DNA of 64,000 nucleotides, taken from positions 434,001 through 498,000 of the forward strand of contig VXAY01004352.1 of NCBI GenBank assembly GCA_013399855.1, given 5' to 3'. The number at the start of each line of letters is the position of its first letter. Within the stretch, counting starts at the first letter, position 1. Of the stretch, positions 27,001-41,900 are shown one piece after another. The notes beneath the pieces are model-generated. The model worked only from the letters and a program-made list of their open reading frames with translations. It did no database searches and was not told where the DNA came from. This DNA is from Oxyruncus cristatus. Taxonomy: Eukaryota; Chordata; Aves; Passeriformes; Cotingidae. The translations under genes and the position numbers were made by a program.

Positions 27001-29241
27001 ATACAATTGGTAAAATAAGAGTTCATTTACACAATGGCATTTCCCCACCTCTCTGTCTGCCCATAGATATAAGCTTTGATGTCAAGGGAGTCTGATTCTA
27101 TTCTGAGCCTCCAAGGTAGAACATAAGCAGGGTTAACAATAAGCTCAGTTTTAGTCCTTTAGGCTGGGGTATATTGGAAGTGATGCTGTACTACGAATGT
27201 TGAGTTCCTTGACATGCTCATCAATTTTTCACCTTTCATTTATGCCAACAGCAATTTGTTTGTTTGGTTTTTTTTAATAAAATGTCTGTAGTTTAAGTTG
27301 GGGGGGGGAAATTCTATACTTTGGTCTGTTTATGATAAAAATATAATTGCATTAGGAAAATAATTTAAATATTATCTATATATACAGGGACTGAAACCTA
27401 TAGGAAGGAGAAAAGGTGGCTTATTGGATGCTGCTTGGAATATGTTCTACCTAAGGTAATGGAGACTTGAAACTTTTGAAAGTATCTGAGTTGGATAAAG
27501 AGACTGTCTCAGACAATTTTCAAAAATAAAAAGGATCTAAATTCAGACTATGATGTATTAGAAAGCTTAAAAATGTTACTTTTAGCATTGTAGTAGAAGA
27601 TCAGTATTTTCCTACAGTGAGGAAAAGATTTCTGTGTAGTTGCTTTAGTAGATAACCTGCAAAAGTGCATGAGTGAAAAAAAAAAAAAGTTTCATTTTAT
27701 TCAGTAAAGTTCTGAAGTCAGATAGTTAATATTCTAAGTACAATGCAAGTGCCAACTATTTCTGATTAATTATGTATTCTCTCTGAAACTACTGAATTAG
27801 TGCTAATCTAAATTACACAAGGAATGTATATGGTCCTGACAGACTTGTAGAAACTCTGCTGTAGTTAGTTTAAAGATACTTTGGTGTCAGCAGGAACTGT
27901 TTGTTTGGACATCTGTAGGCTCATGTGTATGGTTATCACCAGTTTTCAATTGCTGTCAGTCTCTATGATTTTTTGTCATTTTGAACACAAAGGATATAAA
28001 CAGATCTATTACTGTTGTCACATGTGGAGATGCTGACTACTTCAGTTTAAGTTTAATAACCAGCTCTTTTGAGTTTTGTGGTAGAATTTCTTGTTATTGA
28101 TGCCTATACACCTGGCAGAAATATCAAAGGATTTATCAGCAATGTTTCTTAAAGAGTCATTAAAATGTGTAGGTGAAGGTCTTTAGTCTGCAGTATGCAG
28201 GAGGTCAGACAAACTCTCCAAATTTTACCTTCTTACTGAAAAATCTATGGACTAATAATGGGACTGAAAGTGCACTAAACTTCTGAATACAGATCTGGGC
28301 TCTTCATAGGTAGTAGAAAACTTGCACAGCTTTCACACATACTGAACATGGTCCACTTGCTTAAATATTTTTACATGTGAATATGTTACAACATTCACAT
28401 TTGAAATTTCTTCCACACAAAGCTTTAAAGTAATTTCAGAAATATACCACATTGTAAGACAGAAGTAAATAACTAGTATTAATGTCCTTATCTAGAACAA
28501 CTTCGTGTGGAGTTTTTTCCAAAGTTTATGGTCACATCTTTTCCAGATTTGGTAAATAGATCTCCATCTTTATCCTTCTTAATAACTCTGTGTACCATGA
28601 TATCCATTACATTATAGTTAAAACACTCTGATCTGGACATTTCAGGAATTATTTTTAAAATAAAATACCTTGTAAGAGTAACATAGAACTTACTTTCCTC
28701 AGAAAGCACTAGTTGCAGCTAGAAGATAACAATGTCATGTCTTCAAGGAAGACAAGCTAAAATTTAGACTGTGGCCTAATTTTAAACACACAAAATAGCT
28801 TGTTGTGTTCATCCCACAGAGAATATCAGCTGAAGTCAATAGCACACCAGAGAGATAAGGTGGCCTAACTAAGCCTTTTTTACTGCTTTCCATACAATTT
28901 TAAGCCAGCTCACATTATTAACCTTTCATTGATAAAAGAAGCCAGTTTTAAGCAGATAACATCTCCTAATGATGGGCCTAAACGCTGGAATTTAACACAA
29001 GTAAAGACACTTTATTTTATCCTGTAAAGCATCTAGTTCAGTTAAAGCTAAGGAGCCATTTAAAAAAAATGTAATATTAATATACACATCCTTATTTCAA
29101 AAATTATAAACCTAAAAATGTCTCCAAGGGCTGTGTACATATACATCAGAACAAAATAAATCAAAAAATCCCCAAACAGAACTGTATCTTCCATAAAGGT
29201 GGAAACATAATATATCCCCAAAATGACTGCATTGAATTAGA
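24031..29241. other. Long AT-rich stretch without a recognised gene
   Basis: About 5.2 kb of AT-rich DNA. Open frames up to 114 codons lack domains. Small simple repeats only (T run near 26151-26162, G run near 27301-27308, A run near 27678-27689). No RNA gene or repeat family recognised. Confidence 0.55.
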
Positions 29242-30552
29242 AATCACAGAATCCTAGAATGGTTTGTGTTGGATATTAAAGATCACCCATTTCCAACACC
29301 CTGCCACCATGGGCAGGGACGCCTTCCACTAGGGGTTGCTCAAAGCCCCATCCAACCTGACCTTGAACACATCCAGGGATGGGACATCCACAGTTTCTCT
29401 GGGCAACCTGTGCCAGGGCCTGAACACCCTCCAGGAAACAATTTCTTCCTTATATCCAATCTAAACCAACCCTCTTTTAAAAGGTTGAAAATAGTCATTC
29501 CCCTTCGTCCTATCACTCCACGCCCTTGTAAAAATTAGCTCTCCAGCTCACTTGTAGCCCTTTCAGGTACCAAATGGTTTCTAAAAGGTTTCTCCAGAGC
29601 CTTCTCTTCTCCAGGCTGAACAATCCCAACTGTCTCAGTCTGTCTCCATAGAAGAGGTGCTCCAGCCATCTGATCATCTTTTCTGGACTCCTCTGGACGT
29701 GCTGCAGCAGGTCCATGTCATTTTAATGTATGGGGGCTCAGAGCTGGATGCAACACTCCAGGTGAGGTCTCAGGAGAGTGGAATAGAAAAGGAGAATCAC
29801 CTGCCCTGATCAGCTGGCCATGCTGCTTTTGATGCAGCCCAAGACATCGTTGGCTTTCTGGGCTACCAGCACACATTGCTCATGTTGAGCTTCTCATCAG
29901 CCAACATCCCCAAGTCTCTCTCCTCAGAACTGCTCTCAATCAGTTCTCTGCCCAGCCTGTTTTAGTGCTTGGGATTGCTCTGACCCAGGTTCAGGAACTT
30001 GCACTTGACCATATTCTTCATGAGTTTGCATGTGCCCATCTCTCCAGCCTGCCCAGGTCCCTCTGGATGGCACCCCTTCCCTCCAGTGTGTCAGCTGCAC
30101 CACACAGCTTGATGTCATTGGCAAACTTGCTGCGGGTGCACTTGATCCCACTGTCCATGTCACTGACAAAGATATTAAGCTGCACCAGTCCCAGGGCTGA
30201 CCCCTGAGGATGACGCTCATCACTGATCTACACTTAGACACTGAGCTGTTGTCCACAATTCTTTGGATTCGACCATTCAGCCAATTCCTTATTTATGGTC
30301 TTGTCCATCTGTCAAATCCAAGTCTCTTCAGTTTAGAGACAAGGGTGTTGTTCTGGACAGTGTCAAATGCTTTGCACAAGTCCAGGTAGATGGTGTCAGT
30401 CACTCTTCCCTGATCTACCAACAGTGTAACCCTGTTGTAAAAGGCCATCAAATTTGTCAAGTATGATTTTCCCTTACTTAAGCCATATTGGACGTCACCA
30501 ATCACCGCCTCATTTTCCATATGTCTTAGTATATTCCAGGAGGATTGAGGTT
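29242..30552 (-). mobile_element. CR1 LINE, 1.3 kb from mid reverse transcriptase to 3' end
   Basis: This is the longest CR1 in the window. The 3' terminus is at 29242 (plus-strand AATCACAGAATCCTAGAATGG), followed by the 3' UTR (CCATGGGCAGGGACGCCTTC, CATCCAGGGATGGGACATCC) and then ORF2 upward in coordinate. Minus-strand pieces in order: 30520-30293 has GKSYLTNLMAFYNRV and TIYLDLCKAFDTVQ, the reverse-transcriptase block containing one catalytic Asp (LDLCKAFD); 30127-30108 encodes KFANDIKLC, the second catalytic motif with FADD changed to FAND; 29716-29513 gives the C-terminal LFSLEKRRLWRNL segment. Frames change between pieces, and stops occur, so it is dead. It is 5'-truncated near 30552, the common CR1 outcome. 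Confidence 0.93.
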
Positions 30553-32897
30553 AATTACCATGACATCAAGCAAATTGTTGATGTCAATTTATGTTTATAT
30601 TGTACTCATGAATTTTCTAGGAAAAGAGCAAGCCATAGTCATGCTTTTAGCATTAACTATATAAACATGGAAGTCAAAGGTGATCTCTATGAGACCTGAG
30701 TTCTGTTACAATCCCAAGGGATCATAACTCAAGGCCTCTAAAGTGTACTTAAGATTCAGCCTAAGAGTACTTTCCTTTCATTAAATAGGCCTACTTGAGT
30801 AACTAAGCAAAAACTTGTTCTTTCCTACTTCAGGAGCCGAGGCAACACTCAATATTCATAAAGCTGACACAACCTGGCTTAGTGACAAGCATTTACCTCT
30901 AGCTAGAGCTTTTGGGAATTAACTGTATTAAAATAATTTTTCAGGCATCACTTACATCGTATTGATTTGTAATGAAATGTCCATACGTGTTTATAAACAG
31001 AACATGATCCATACCCTGTGCACCTTCCTTCATGAATCTCCAATATCTCCTATGTATGGATATTTCAGTGAGAGTTAAGTCTAATTGAATGATAATTTGC
31101 CATAGCATTACAAATTGCGGTTTAACTAGAATTATGTGGAACTTTATATAAAACCCAATCAGACAGTAAAACAGATTTTTAGCCTTAAACCAGAGGTCAT
31201 CCTTCCACTGAATTTTAATGAGCTATTCTGAATCCCTCAGAGGATAGAAATGTCTTTAACTCTTGCATTGCAAATAGGGACTTGCAAATTGCAGTGCTTC
31301 AAAATTCCCTAATAAAGTGACATCATGGTGACATCAGGAACCAATGTGATCTGATGGCAATTAACCCAATTAATTGTAATTAACAGCAGAACAACTTTCC
31401 ACTAACCTTTCATAAAAAGCAAATAAGAGGATTTTTCTATACTGTGTCACCAGGGCAGAAAAAGTACGTAACAGTGATTAAGACGAGTCCAAAATCAGAA
31501 TGTAACTGCTCCTAGAGGGTTTTGGCAGAGAAGTTGTACGAAGAATACATTTACAGCTGTGGCGCTGAACAGCAATCCCAGAGTTTGGGCTTAATTCCTG
31601 ATTTTTTCTGTGGACCTGAGGAAAGGGTGAAACATACTATGTATCTGTGTTTTTAATTATGGAATGCATCTGAAAGAAAACTAAATCACCTGCATGTAAA
31701 TTATGTTTATTTTCAATGGTAAGCTTATATGTGAATTTATACTGAGTTCTGTAACAGTTTTGGTGTGAGGAGTTGGTTTACTTTTAATGTCTGTGAGGAC
31801 CAACTTATTCTGAAGTTCAGAGGAAACCTGCTGTGTTTCAGTTTGTGTCCACTGCACCTGGTTTAGTCACAAGCACTACTGAAAAGAGCCTGCATACTTC
31901 TTCTTTGCACACTCTCTTCCCTTATTTATATACATTGGTGAGATTACCCTGAGTCTTCTCTTCTCCAAGCTGAACAGTTCCAGATCTCTCATCCTTTCCT
32001 CACATATGACGTGTTTCAGTCCATCATTTCAGTGGTCCTTTGTTGGATGTTCCATGTATGTCCGTGTACTGAGGAGCCCATAACTGAACACAGTTCTCCA
32101 GGTGTGGCCTCACCTGTGCTTAGTACAGAGGAAGAATCAGCTCCCTTGAACTGCTGGCAGCATCTCTAATTCAGCGTATGATACCATCAGCCTCCTCTGC
32201 CACAAAGGCACATCTAGGGCTGTGTGGCACGAGGCCTTGGGGAAATGGCACCACCAGTGCAAGACTCTCGGGACAATCACTCTGGTTAGCATAAATAGCC
32301 TTCTCAAAGGTTAAAACTCATGGCAAAAATATCTAGTTTGTGTCTTAGTTCTTCTAAATACGGAACATAAAGAGGCAAAACAACGTCTAGAGGAACTATG
32401 AATAGTAATAAGCATCCACCCCATGTCTGTTTTAAATTTATTCAAATCAGCTTTTAAGGTCTCGGGCTGGGTTATATTTGGTTTTGTCAGAATCATTAGT
32501 AGACAAATGCAGAGCATTACAGGAAAAGAACTCTATTCTGTCTGTGTGCTCTGCGTGTCAGAGCCATGGAATGCTTTTCTCTTTTTTAGCCTGCAGACCT
32601 TTCTTGTGTTTGAGTAGATAAATGTAAATTGGAGATTGAGCAAATAGTGTTAGATATTTTAATGCAGGCAGATATGGTTGCTGCTGGATAAGAGCTTATG
32701 CTTCTATTATGTTCTAAATTTGAATAACTTGGTACAGCAAAATTCCTTTAGAGTTCTTAGAAAAAATAAAATCAGGAAAAGAACTTGAGCAGCTCTGAGT
32801 TTATGACCAGCAATTTATCATGAAACTCAGATGAAGCCCATGGAGAATTCCTTTCTTTTCTTTTNNNNNNNNNNNNNNNNNNNNNNCCAGGGAAATT

Positions 32898-32932
<35 letters not shown>

Positions 32933-35900
32933 ATAAGAATGGAAGAGAAGCCTTGAAACATATGAATTCATGAAATTGCCCTTTTAGTGTCCTTTGTATT
33001 GGAAGGAAGACACCACCCCAGTGGCAGTCCATGCTCTGCAAAGACTTATGTACCTTGTGAACTTTAAGTGTATAAAAACACCCTCCTACATGCTTTAAGC
33101 TAAACAAACAAATGATATATCACACTGCAGTGGGCTGCTAGGGTAGCTGAGCTAGATTTGTGTAAAGCATCTCAGGTGCATACACTGATGCCTGGCACAC
33201 TGGGAAGCTCATAATGAGCTAATTTATCCAATTTCTTAACCCAGCTAAGTTCAGCACTCTTTAGACTAGATTACTTTCATTCCTTCAAGCCAGCCCATAT
33301 ATGGTTGGCTCAGGTATCTTTTCCACAGATCAGCGAGTGTTATAGACATACTATTGTAACACCTTTTCAAGGTAGTTCATTGAAAATTCACCTTAGATGA
33401 GGTTCAGATTACACAGTTGTTTCATGGACCCTCCTCTACGGTATTTGCAATGGCAGCAGCACTTCCCGATGATTATCAGTTGGCAGTGGGATACTGCACA
33501 GACCAATATACGCTGTCATCCCTGACCCCAGGCTGGTGCCTGGGGCTGGGGATGTTCCCACTCCATGTCCTCCCCCAACTCCCTGCCTGCCCTGCCCCTC
33601 AATGGGGTGGTGGGACCAGACCTGGGTGTGGGGTCCTGCCCTTACCTTCCTGTGGGAAACACCACTGCTCCCCACTTCTGCTGCAGGGATGTCACTGAGC
33701 CATAGCAGTTTTAGGAATTGAGACTTTAAATGAAACCTGGGGAGTTTTGCAGAGTTGGTAGGTTTAGCAAAAAAAACAACCTTTCAAGTTTCAAGTAGGT
33801 TGCAAAATGGTTCTCACCAGTGTTTAAATGTTGTCTTTACATAACACTGCTTTTTGTCATACAAATTTAATATCCCATATGAATGTTTTCATGGACTTTT
33901 AGCCCTCTGTATTTGTATTTATTATTTAAGTGTTCATTTTGTCTCTGCTGCCCAGAGAATATCTGAAATATAATAAATTGATGGACAAATTGAATTTAAG
34001 ATTATATATACATTCCTGTGAGTAAGAATCTTACTTTCTTGAGCACTGAGTCGAAATCTAGTTTGAAGATTCAAAGAAATGTTCTAGAAAAGTACAAGAG
34101 CAGCAGAATACTTTATATAATGTAGGAAAACTCTGGACAGGGTCTAAAAATAAGAGAAAAAGAACTATAGGTACCTTGCTCTTAATCACTGACTGCTCAA
34201 AAGCTAAATGTCTAAAAATTACTGTTAACAATGTGTATAAAAAATTCCAGGTTGTTTCTTTGTTGATAAGAACACCAAGCTGCCTTTATATGGGGTATTT
34301 TGGGTTTTTCAATTGATTCTGGCCTAAAACTTAATTTGTCTTATTTAATAGCTGTATGATTTCAACTGTAGAGATATTAATTTTATGTATGGAAACTTTA
34401 ATTGCTTTTATTCTTTTAAAAATCTATTTAATTTCAGAAAATACGTGTGTACATTGAGAAAAGGATTCTTCTCACTCACAGGAGTTCAAATGTATGTAAA
34501 TCCCTCAACCTGCACTTAGTGAAGTAAATTCTTGGTTTACTGTAGTGCAAATAAGAGGGGAATTAAATCCATATATCCAGTGAATTACAGTACTATAATA
34601 AACATAATGCTGCTTAGTGTGTGTGCTGAAGAATACCATTTATTTACGACCTGCTATCAGAGCTTTTTGTTGGTCTCTCTTTACTGTACATATGAGAGAT
34701 AGTCCACAGACTCTTCTTGTTTTGTATTTATTGTAATGCACATAAAACTTTACTAAATTTTTATGAGTACACTTTACTAAGTTTTTTAAAGATATTGCAA
34801 TGAATACCAAACAAGTAGAAACAAGCCGGAATTACAGACTTTGCGGGAATTAAGACACTAAACCTACCTTTCACAAATATCCCGGGGGTAGAATTTCTAA
34901 AAGCAATTCTTGGAATAAGGTACCCAGCTGCTATTGATTTTTCATTAGACACTTAATGGATGTAGTGTTATAGAATGTTGTTTCTATATTTTATTAAAAA
35001 ATAAATCTGAGTACAGTATAATGCCATGACTTTCCCAGCTTAGGTCCATACATAAGTATTGGTTAAAAAGAAACCACAACAAATGTTCTTCCAAGAAAAA
35101 AGGATTACATTTGCATCTTTAACTGTCACACAGGGTGTTTAGTTGATGGTTTATATGTACACTGTGTTTTTGGTGGTCAAAATTAGAAATATTTAGGAAC
35201 TATTGGCATGGTGACAAGTATATTTAGGAACCATTGGCATGATGACAAGTGTATGAAGAATTTACAACTTTCCAGGCTGATTTTTGATTTTCAAGAGACA
35301 GTATTGTTGTGAGTTAGGTCTGTTCTTAGTGTCACTGTTTAACTTATAAGTTTCATGAAATTCTGTACTTAAAACACTACATGTATGTCTGCTCAGAAAA
35401 CAAAACCAAAAAACCCAAAAAATCACACACAAAAGAACACTCAAAACAACCCAAAATCCAGTGCACCATGGCCGAACCTAAAAGATAGCATCTTGCAAGC
35501 TTTCCAGGACTGCAGCTGAGACAGGAAATCCCTTGTGTAGGTACATAAGAACTTGTTTGCAATTTTGAGCATAACTTCCGTAAAGTGGACTTTCAACTTG
35601 ATACATAAAGTCCGTACAAGTGTGGTGATCGCATTCTGTGTGCTCTGTGGTCACAGTTACCCTGCCAGCAGTTCTCAAGCAAGGGGATTCAAAGCTAGCT
35701 CAGGTAGATTATGCCTCCAGGAGCAATGCCAGTCCCTCTAATATGCTTTCCCTGGCTTTTCCTCCCCACAGACTCAATGAGCTATGAGCCCAAGATTTTG
35801 TAGAGACCCAAATCGTTAACTATCCTGTTGTGTAGCTGTTTTGCACTACAGAAAGATCGAATGGCTCAGACAAAGAAGATGCATTTAATCCACAGAATAA

Positions 35901-38900
35901 CCTTAGTAACTCTCCCAGTGTGGCTTCTGCACAGCATTGTTAATTATTTCTGTGGACAGATTTGCCCTGAATGTTTGTGTAAGGATAAACTTCATGTGTT
36001 TGCCATTTCCATGTCACCTTATATCTATAACAATTTTTAATTTCTACCATAGAAGGAGGAATTACATATAACATTATGACCAGGCTTAGCTATACCAATC
36101 ATTTCTGTCCGAACAAGTCAGAAATGATCATAAGCAAATGCATGTTAAGCATTAGAATCAATATTCAAAACTAAATGTGAGCTACTTTGCTTTGCTAGAG
36201 CTCCTGTCTCCACCATGTGACACTTCTTTCTGCCAATGTCCACACAAGGAGTGTGGCAGAAATAGTTACTGCACTTTAAATTTGCACTTTAGCATGCTGT
36301 ACACCAATACAACATGTCAGGGTTCCTGAGATTGTGCAGTTCTCACTTTCTTGATGCTTTCTATGTAGAAACACAGAGGTGGAGAGGTCACAGTGCTGTG
36401 CTGCTGCTGTCCCTTCTTCCAGATGACAGGACCCCCTCCTCCAAGAGGCTCGGCTCCTCTGATACAGTCTTGAGCGGTGGTTCCTCCTGTCTCACATCAT
36501 CCACTGTGCCCTTGTTGTGTTACCCGTCAAAGTGCTGTCTCACTTAGACAAGAACAGACATTTGAGAGATTTGCCCAATTTCCAAAGTTATATAAGTCAT
36601 AAATTTCAGTTAAAAATCCAGGAGCCTGGTGGCACACATTTGGAGAAAGCTTTCCACACCCAGGCCAAGGGTGAATCCCTGTTCTGCTTGTCTTTTCTGA
36701 CTGGAACCACAGAACATTGCTGCCTTTGTGCAGATTTAAAGCCAGCTTGTCAGCTCTCATTGCTGTTTTTCAGCTCCACATGGGGAACAGAGTGACTGAG
36801 AAAAATCAAGCCAGATTTATGACTAAAACTTACCCATATCATTTAGGGGTGAAATTTTGAATAACATCTCTATGCTAGCAAAAAGCATAGCAGTGCTGCA
36901 CTTCCCAGGAAAAATAACTGGATGAAAACCTTTTACTTTGCTCCTCCACAATAGAACTGCATCCATAATAGAGTGCTTGCCAGTATTAGCTGTACTGAGA
37001 GATATATCTATTCCAGTAAACCTTTTACTAGTGTAGGCTAGACATCAATTTCACTCTGCTGAAGCTCAGGAAATCAATGACCACCTGCAAAGACAGGCAC
37101 TGGAAATAATCACTGAGAATTATGTTAAATCCTTCTGGAGTTATGAGATTATGGAAGAAGCTCAGTGTACATTAAAATATGCATATATTCCGGCTCCTGT
37201 GGTTGCAGAAAGATGTCAAAAAGCACAATGTGGCTATCAAAAGAAAAAGAGCAGACCTTAAAATGTTATGAAAAAACAAGGATGAGGGTTGCTTCCTTGA
37301 TCAGCTCTTCCTGTTACTGTAGTAAGAGACTGACATAATATTTCAAATAAGAATTTATGAGGCTGGGTTATAACCATGATCCCAACTCTCAGTCCCTCAA
37401 CCTCATCTGGCATGCAGATATTACTGAACACAACAGTATTACCAGCTCATTCCAGGGACAATTGATTCTGTATGAGCTTCTCCAAACCTCACATTCATGC
37501 ACAAAGAAAAAGTATCAGTATATACAATGATACTTATATATATATATGCATGTGTGTGTGTGTTTCTGCCCAAGATAAGCGAGAGTGCTGCTGCTCCATG
37601 TACCTAGGTACAACCAGCAGTGAGAATGAAAATCTATCTCCAGCACATACATGCACACAAAGCATGCATATATACTACATAAATGCATATATACTACATA
37701 AATACATATATACTACATAATTGCATATATACTATGTAAGTACATGTACACGTATGTCTTCATGCACTTATAAATATATACACACAGATACATATATAGA
37801 AACATAGAATTATAGAATTTTTCATATTGGAAAAGATGTTTAAGATCATAAAGTCTAAATATTAACCCAACGCAGCCAAGTCCACCACTAAACCATGACT
37901 CCAGTACCACATACACATCGTTTATCCCTCCAGAGATAGTTACTCCACCACTTCCCAGGATAGCCTGTTCCAATGCTTGACAACACTTTTGGTGAAAAAA
38001 GTTTTTCTCTATTATTCAGTCTAAACCTCTCCAGGTGCAATTTGGGTCCATTTCCTATATACACATTTACACATCATATACACATATAGACATATGCATA
38101 TATAAAACGTGTTCAGCCACACAGATCAGACATACACGCTCTGAGCACCCATGTAAACCAAGACAGCACCAACAGCCTCATCCCTGTCTGACTGGGCAGG
38201 ATGGAAGTCCACTAGTGAAAATATGTACATATACGTATGTACAACATTTGTTCAGGATCCCTCAAGCAGCTGTATTCAGACACTAGCTGGCCTCTGAATG
38301 GTAGTCTCAACAAGGCTGTAGCCCCTCTCCAGTTGCTGATAGAGTGTCACACAGAGTTATTCAGGACTTCCCAGATCCCATACCTGACATATCTGGGCTC
38401 TCACTCCTTGAGATACACAGGCACTCTCACTTTGAGACTCACTCTGCCCCCTGGCTCCCAGGCTACAAACTTGATCTTCACTAGTGCTTTCACACTTGTG
38501 CTTCTTCCACTTGTTGCCACCAGGACACACAGGGTGTCAATCTTGTGGTCTGACTGACTTCTGGAGCAAGACCGCCATGCACACAGGTGTACCCACAGCA
38601 TGGAACCCTCACTCAGGGAAGAGGCCAAAGGGAATGCAATAAGGTGTTCTCTTCTGATGTGTGGCCAGACAAGCACACTGACCAGGAAACTATTTAAACC
38701 TGCTTGACCTTCTCCATCCTCTCACTCCTCTTTTTTCACTTTTATTCCTTCCAAAATCACCTAAACCCTTTCCTTTTCTTGCCTTTGGTTCCTCCCATAA
38801 ATATCCCATAATAAGTATGACCCAGAATCTCTTTTTCCTGCGTCTTATATGTCCCACCCCTAGGCAGCCATAACCCCCATAATCCAAAAGGTGACTTAGA

Positions 38901-41900
38901 GACTTTCTTCCAATGACCTGTGGAATTCATGCTTTGGCACTGGGGCTGATGGCTCTGCTGGAACAACCCTGGGAACAGTCCAGACAGTGTGGGCATTCCT
39001 TGGGAGTCTCTGATTCGGATTCCTGACTGCCATTGTGCCGCTGTGCTCCTCTGGGCTTGTGCAGATGGGTGTTTGATGGGCTAAGGGCCCCTGTGATGGG
39101 CTAATGGCCCCTGTGATGGGCAAGGAAGTAGCCTGGCAGGGCATTGTTGGGGCCTCCCTCTAGTCATTGTCTCTCTGAACTCCTCTGTGGGTGTGTAGAT
39201 GGGCTTTATCATGTAACCTAGCAGGATGTACACAGGACATAAGAATACACTGCATTTAGATGAGAAGAGTAGTGATCTAAACAGATCTTGTTTGCTATTG
39301 TACTATCTCTTGTCACGCATGGCCCCCTATGCTTCTCGTCAAAACCCAATGATTTTAATCTACTGTGGTACTTTTATGCACTTGGATTTGGCATATTTTT
39401 TAAAAAAGCTTATTTAGAGAGAATTTTAAGTAGCTAGAGAGCGTGAAAAGAGCCAGTAATGACATTAATGAGTATAACAAAAAGTAATGAGTAGTTCTGA
39501 GAGAACAAGTAGGGCATAGGGCGTGATCTTTGCCCTTCTCATAAGTGTGAGAGAAGGTTGGGGTGCCTGAGCCTGAGAGTCAGCATCAGTACTGATCCAA
39601 CTTGGGAGATTTCTAGGATGAATTTCATTGCAAGACTGTAACACTAATGAATCACCAAAATAGTATCCTCACCCTCTGTCCAGTGAATATTTAAGATTTT
39701 TTCTGGCAAATTACAAATTCTAGTCATGATATGAACAAACAAAACTGTGATATTTCTGAAGCTTCTTCCAGATCGTGCAGTCTGTTTACTGCATCTTGTC
39801 TTTTTCTCATGAACTTCATGAAATGGCAAAAGATTAAGCTTAGTGAACGTTAAATTACACTTACTGGACAATAATTATACTACTGAGAATTTTGAAAGAC
39901 ACAGAACCAATTCTCTTTTAACTTTTTGCAAGGGACTAGTACTTGGAGAATTAAAAAATACCAGGCACAGAAAAGGATGCTAAGGGTTTGAAGAGGGTGG
40001 TAAAAACTAGAGAAACTTCACAAAGACATACAAGTGTTGTGTAGGAGTGGGAAATAATTATGAACAGACTTTCAAAGCAAGAAGACGTGCGTGGAAGGTT
40101 TGATTGCTGCCCAAGAAGGTGGATGAAAATCAAGAAGGAAATTATATGCAGAGTTTATTATTATTTGCGTTTATATGCTTCTTGAAATAATGGCAGTGAT
40201 TTCAAAATCCAGGGAAAATTATTGGTGAAGGAAAGGCAAATTTTATTTATCACATGCTGAATACTGGTTAAAATCCCAAGGCAGCCATGGGAGATCTTTT
40301 TTCATGGTAAGAGGAATAATGACTCCCCTAAAGGAGTCAAATGAGCCCAGTTTCAGTAAAGCAGCACTGCGAATACAGCGGGTGTGCTTTGACAAGAATA
40401 ACAGGTCATCTAAAGCACACGAAGTCTGGCTGGTCAGGATGCAAAGCAAATACAGCAAATACACACGTGCACAAGAAACAGCGCAACAACATCTCCCACT
40501 TTGTGGTTTTCACACTTCTACCACTTCCCTTACCTGGGCAAGAGGTAAAAGGTGTGAATTCCCTGCAACATCCTCACCTATTTGCTCAGGTAATTCTAAT
40601 TCAGAGCTAGCTATGTCTGCAGGCCTCCTATGTCGCTGCTCCCCTGTTCTGGCATGGGCCCTGACCATATTACTGTCACCAACCCAGCCCTGCTCAGACT
40701 GAACCCCATCAGTGACGATGCTGCCTCTGCTGTGGTGGGCCCAGCTCCCAGCTTGGACTCCTTCCTGGAGCAGACCTGTTTTTACTACTCTTTCCTGACA
40801 CACCTATATAAGAAAACTAAACAGGACGGGGGCACAGGCTGAACACTGGAACTGAGCTGTCCAGAGTGTTTTAGCCTGGTGCATGGCACAGTTTCACTGA
40901 CCCAAGTTCCTGTGTGGTTGCACACAGCGCTTGGTTTAGTGCATGAACCATGGACCATTTTCACTGGACTATTTGGAGGAGTTCACTTTGTAAGTAAGAG
41001 GGTTCTGACCACGCATGTGTAATCAAATGCACCACCCACTGGCCTTGGGCATAGAGAGAGGTTCCTAGCTTAAATAAACAAGTATGTTTATTTAGTTTCT
41101 ATTGCCCACTGAGATATTAGGAAGAGATGGATTTCAGTGGTGACAAGTGGAGACTTAAAAGGAGACTTAAATATGACATTAAGTAAATTTGTTTTAAGCT
41201 AACATTAGTTAGGCAGTGGGTGAGATGGTTGTGGCAGGTGTACAAGTGGTGGGTTTAGGAAGCAAGTTTGTGAGAAATGCAGGAGTATCTCCTACCTCAG
41301 CAAAATACAGTGGACTGGTATAGGTTGCCCAGAGAAATTGTGAATGCCCCATTACTGGAGATGTTCAAGGCCAGGCTGGATGAGTCTGAGCAACCTGGTC
41401 TAGTGAAAGGTGTCCCTGCCCATGGCAGGGTGGTGGGAACAAAATGATGTTTAAGGTCCCTTCCAAACCAAACAATTCTGTGATTCTGCCATTATATAAC
41501 TGTTTTAAAAGGATATCTAAGTAGTACTCTTCTGAATATGTAGAAATAAAAATAGGAGAAGAAAGAGGAGAACAGGCACAGCTCAAGGAACAAATCACCA
41601 TAGTCTAATTAAGACAGGGAAACACAGAATTGGGGAGGACAGGATTATTCATGTGACAAAATTTAAGGGTAGAAAACTGCTAACTCAAATGAATAAATTT
41701 ATGCCAATAGTTGAGCATGGTCTGTTTATTAAGGGTTAATGAAGAATATTTTGCAAACAGCACTGTAGTGATTCTATTTAAAGCACTCACTTTTTCTTCT
41801 GTCTATTCTGTCGCCTACTGAAAATTGCAAAACTCTGTTCTCCAACACTATTATGAAAAAAGCAATCAACTGAATTGTCTTGGGTGTAATGATGCTGACT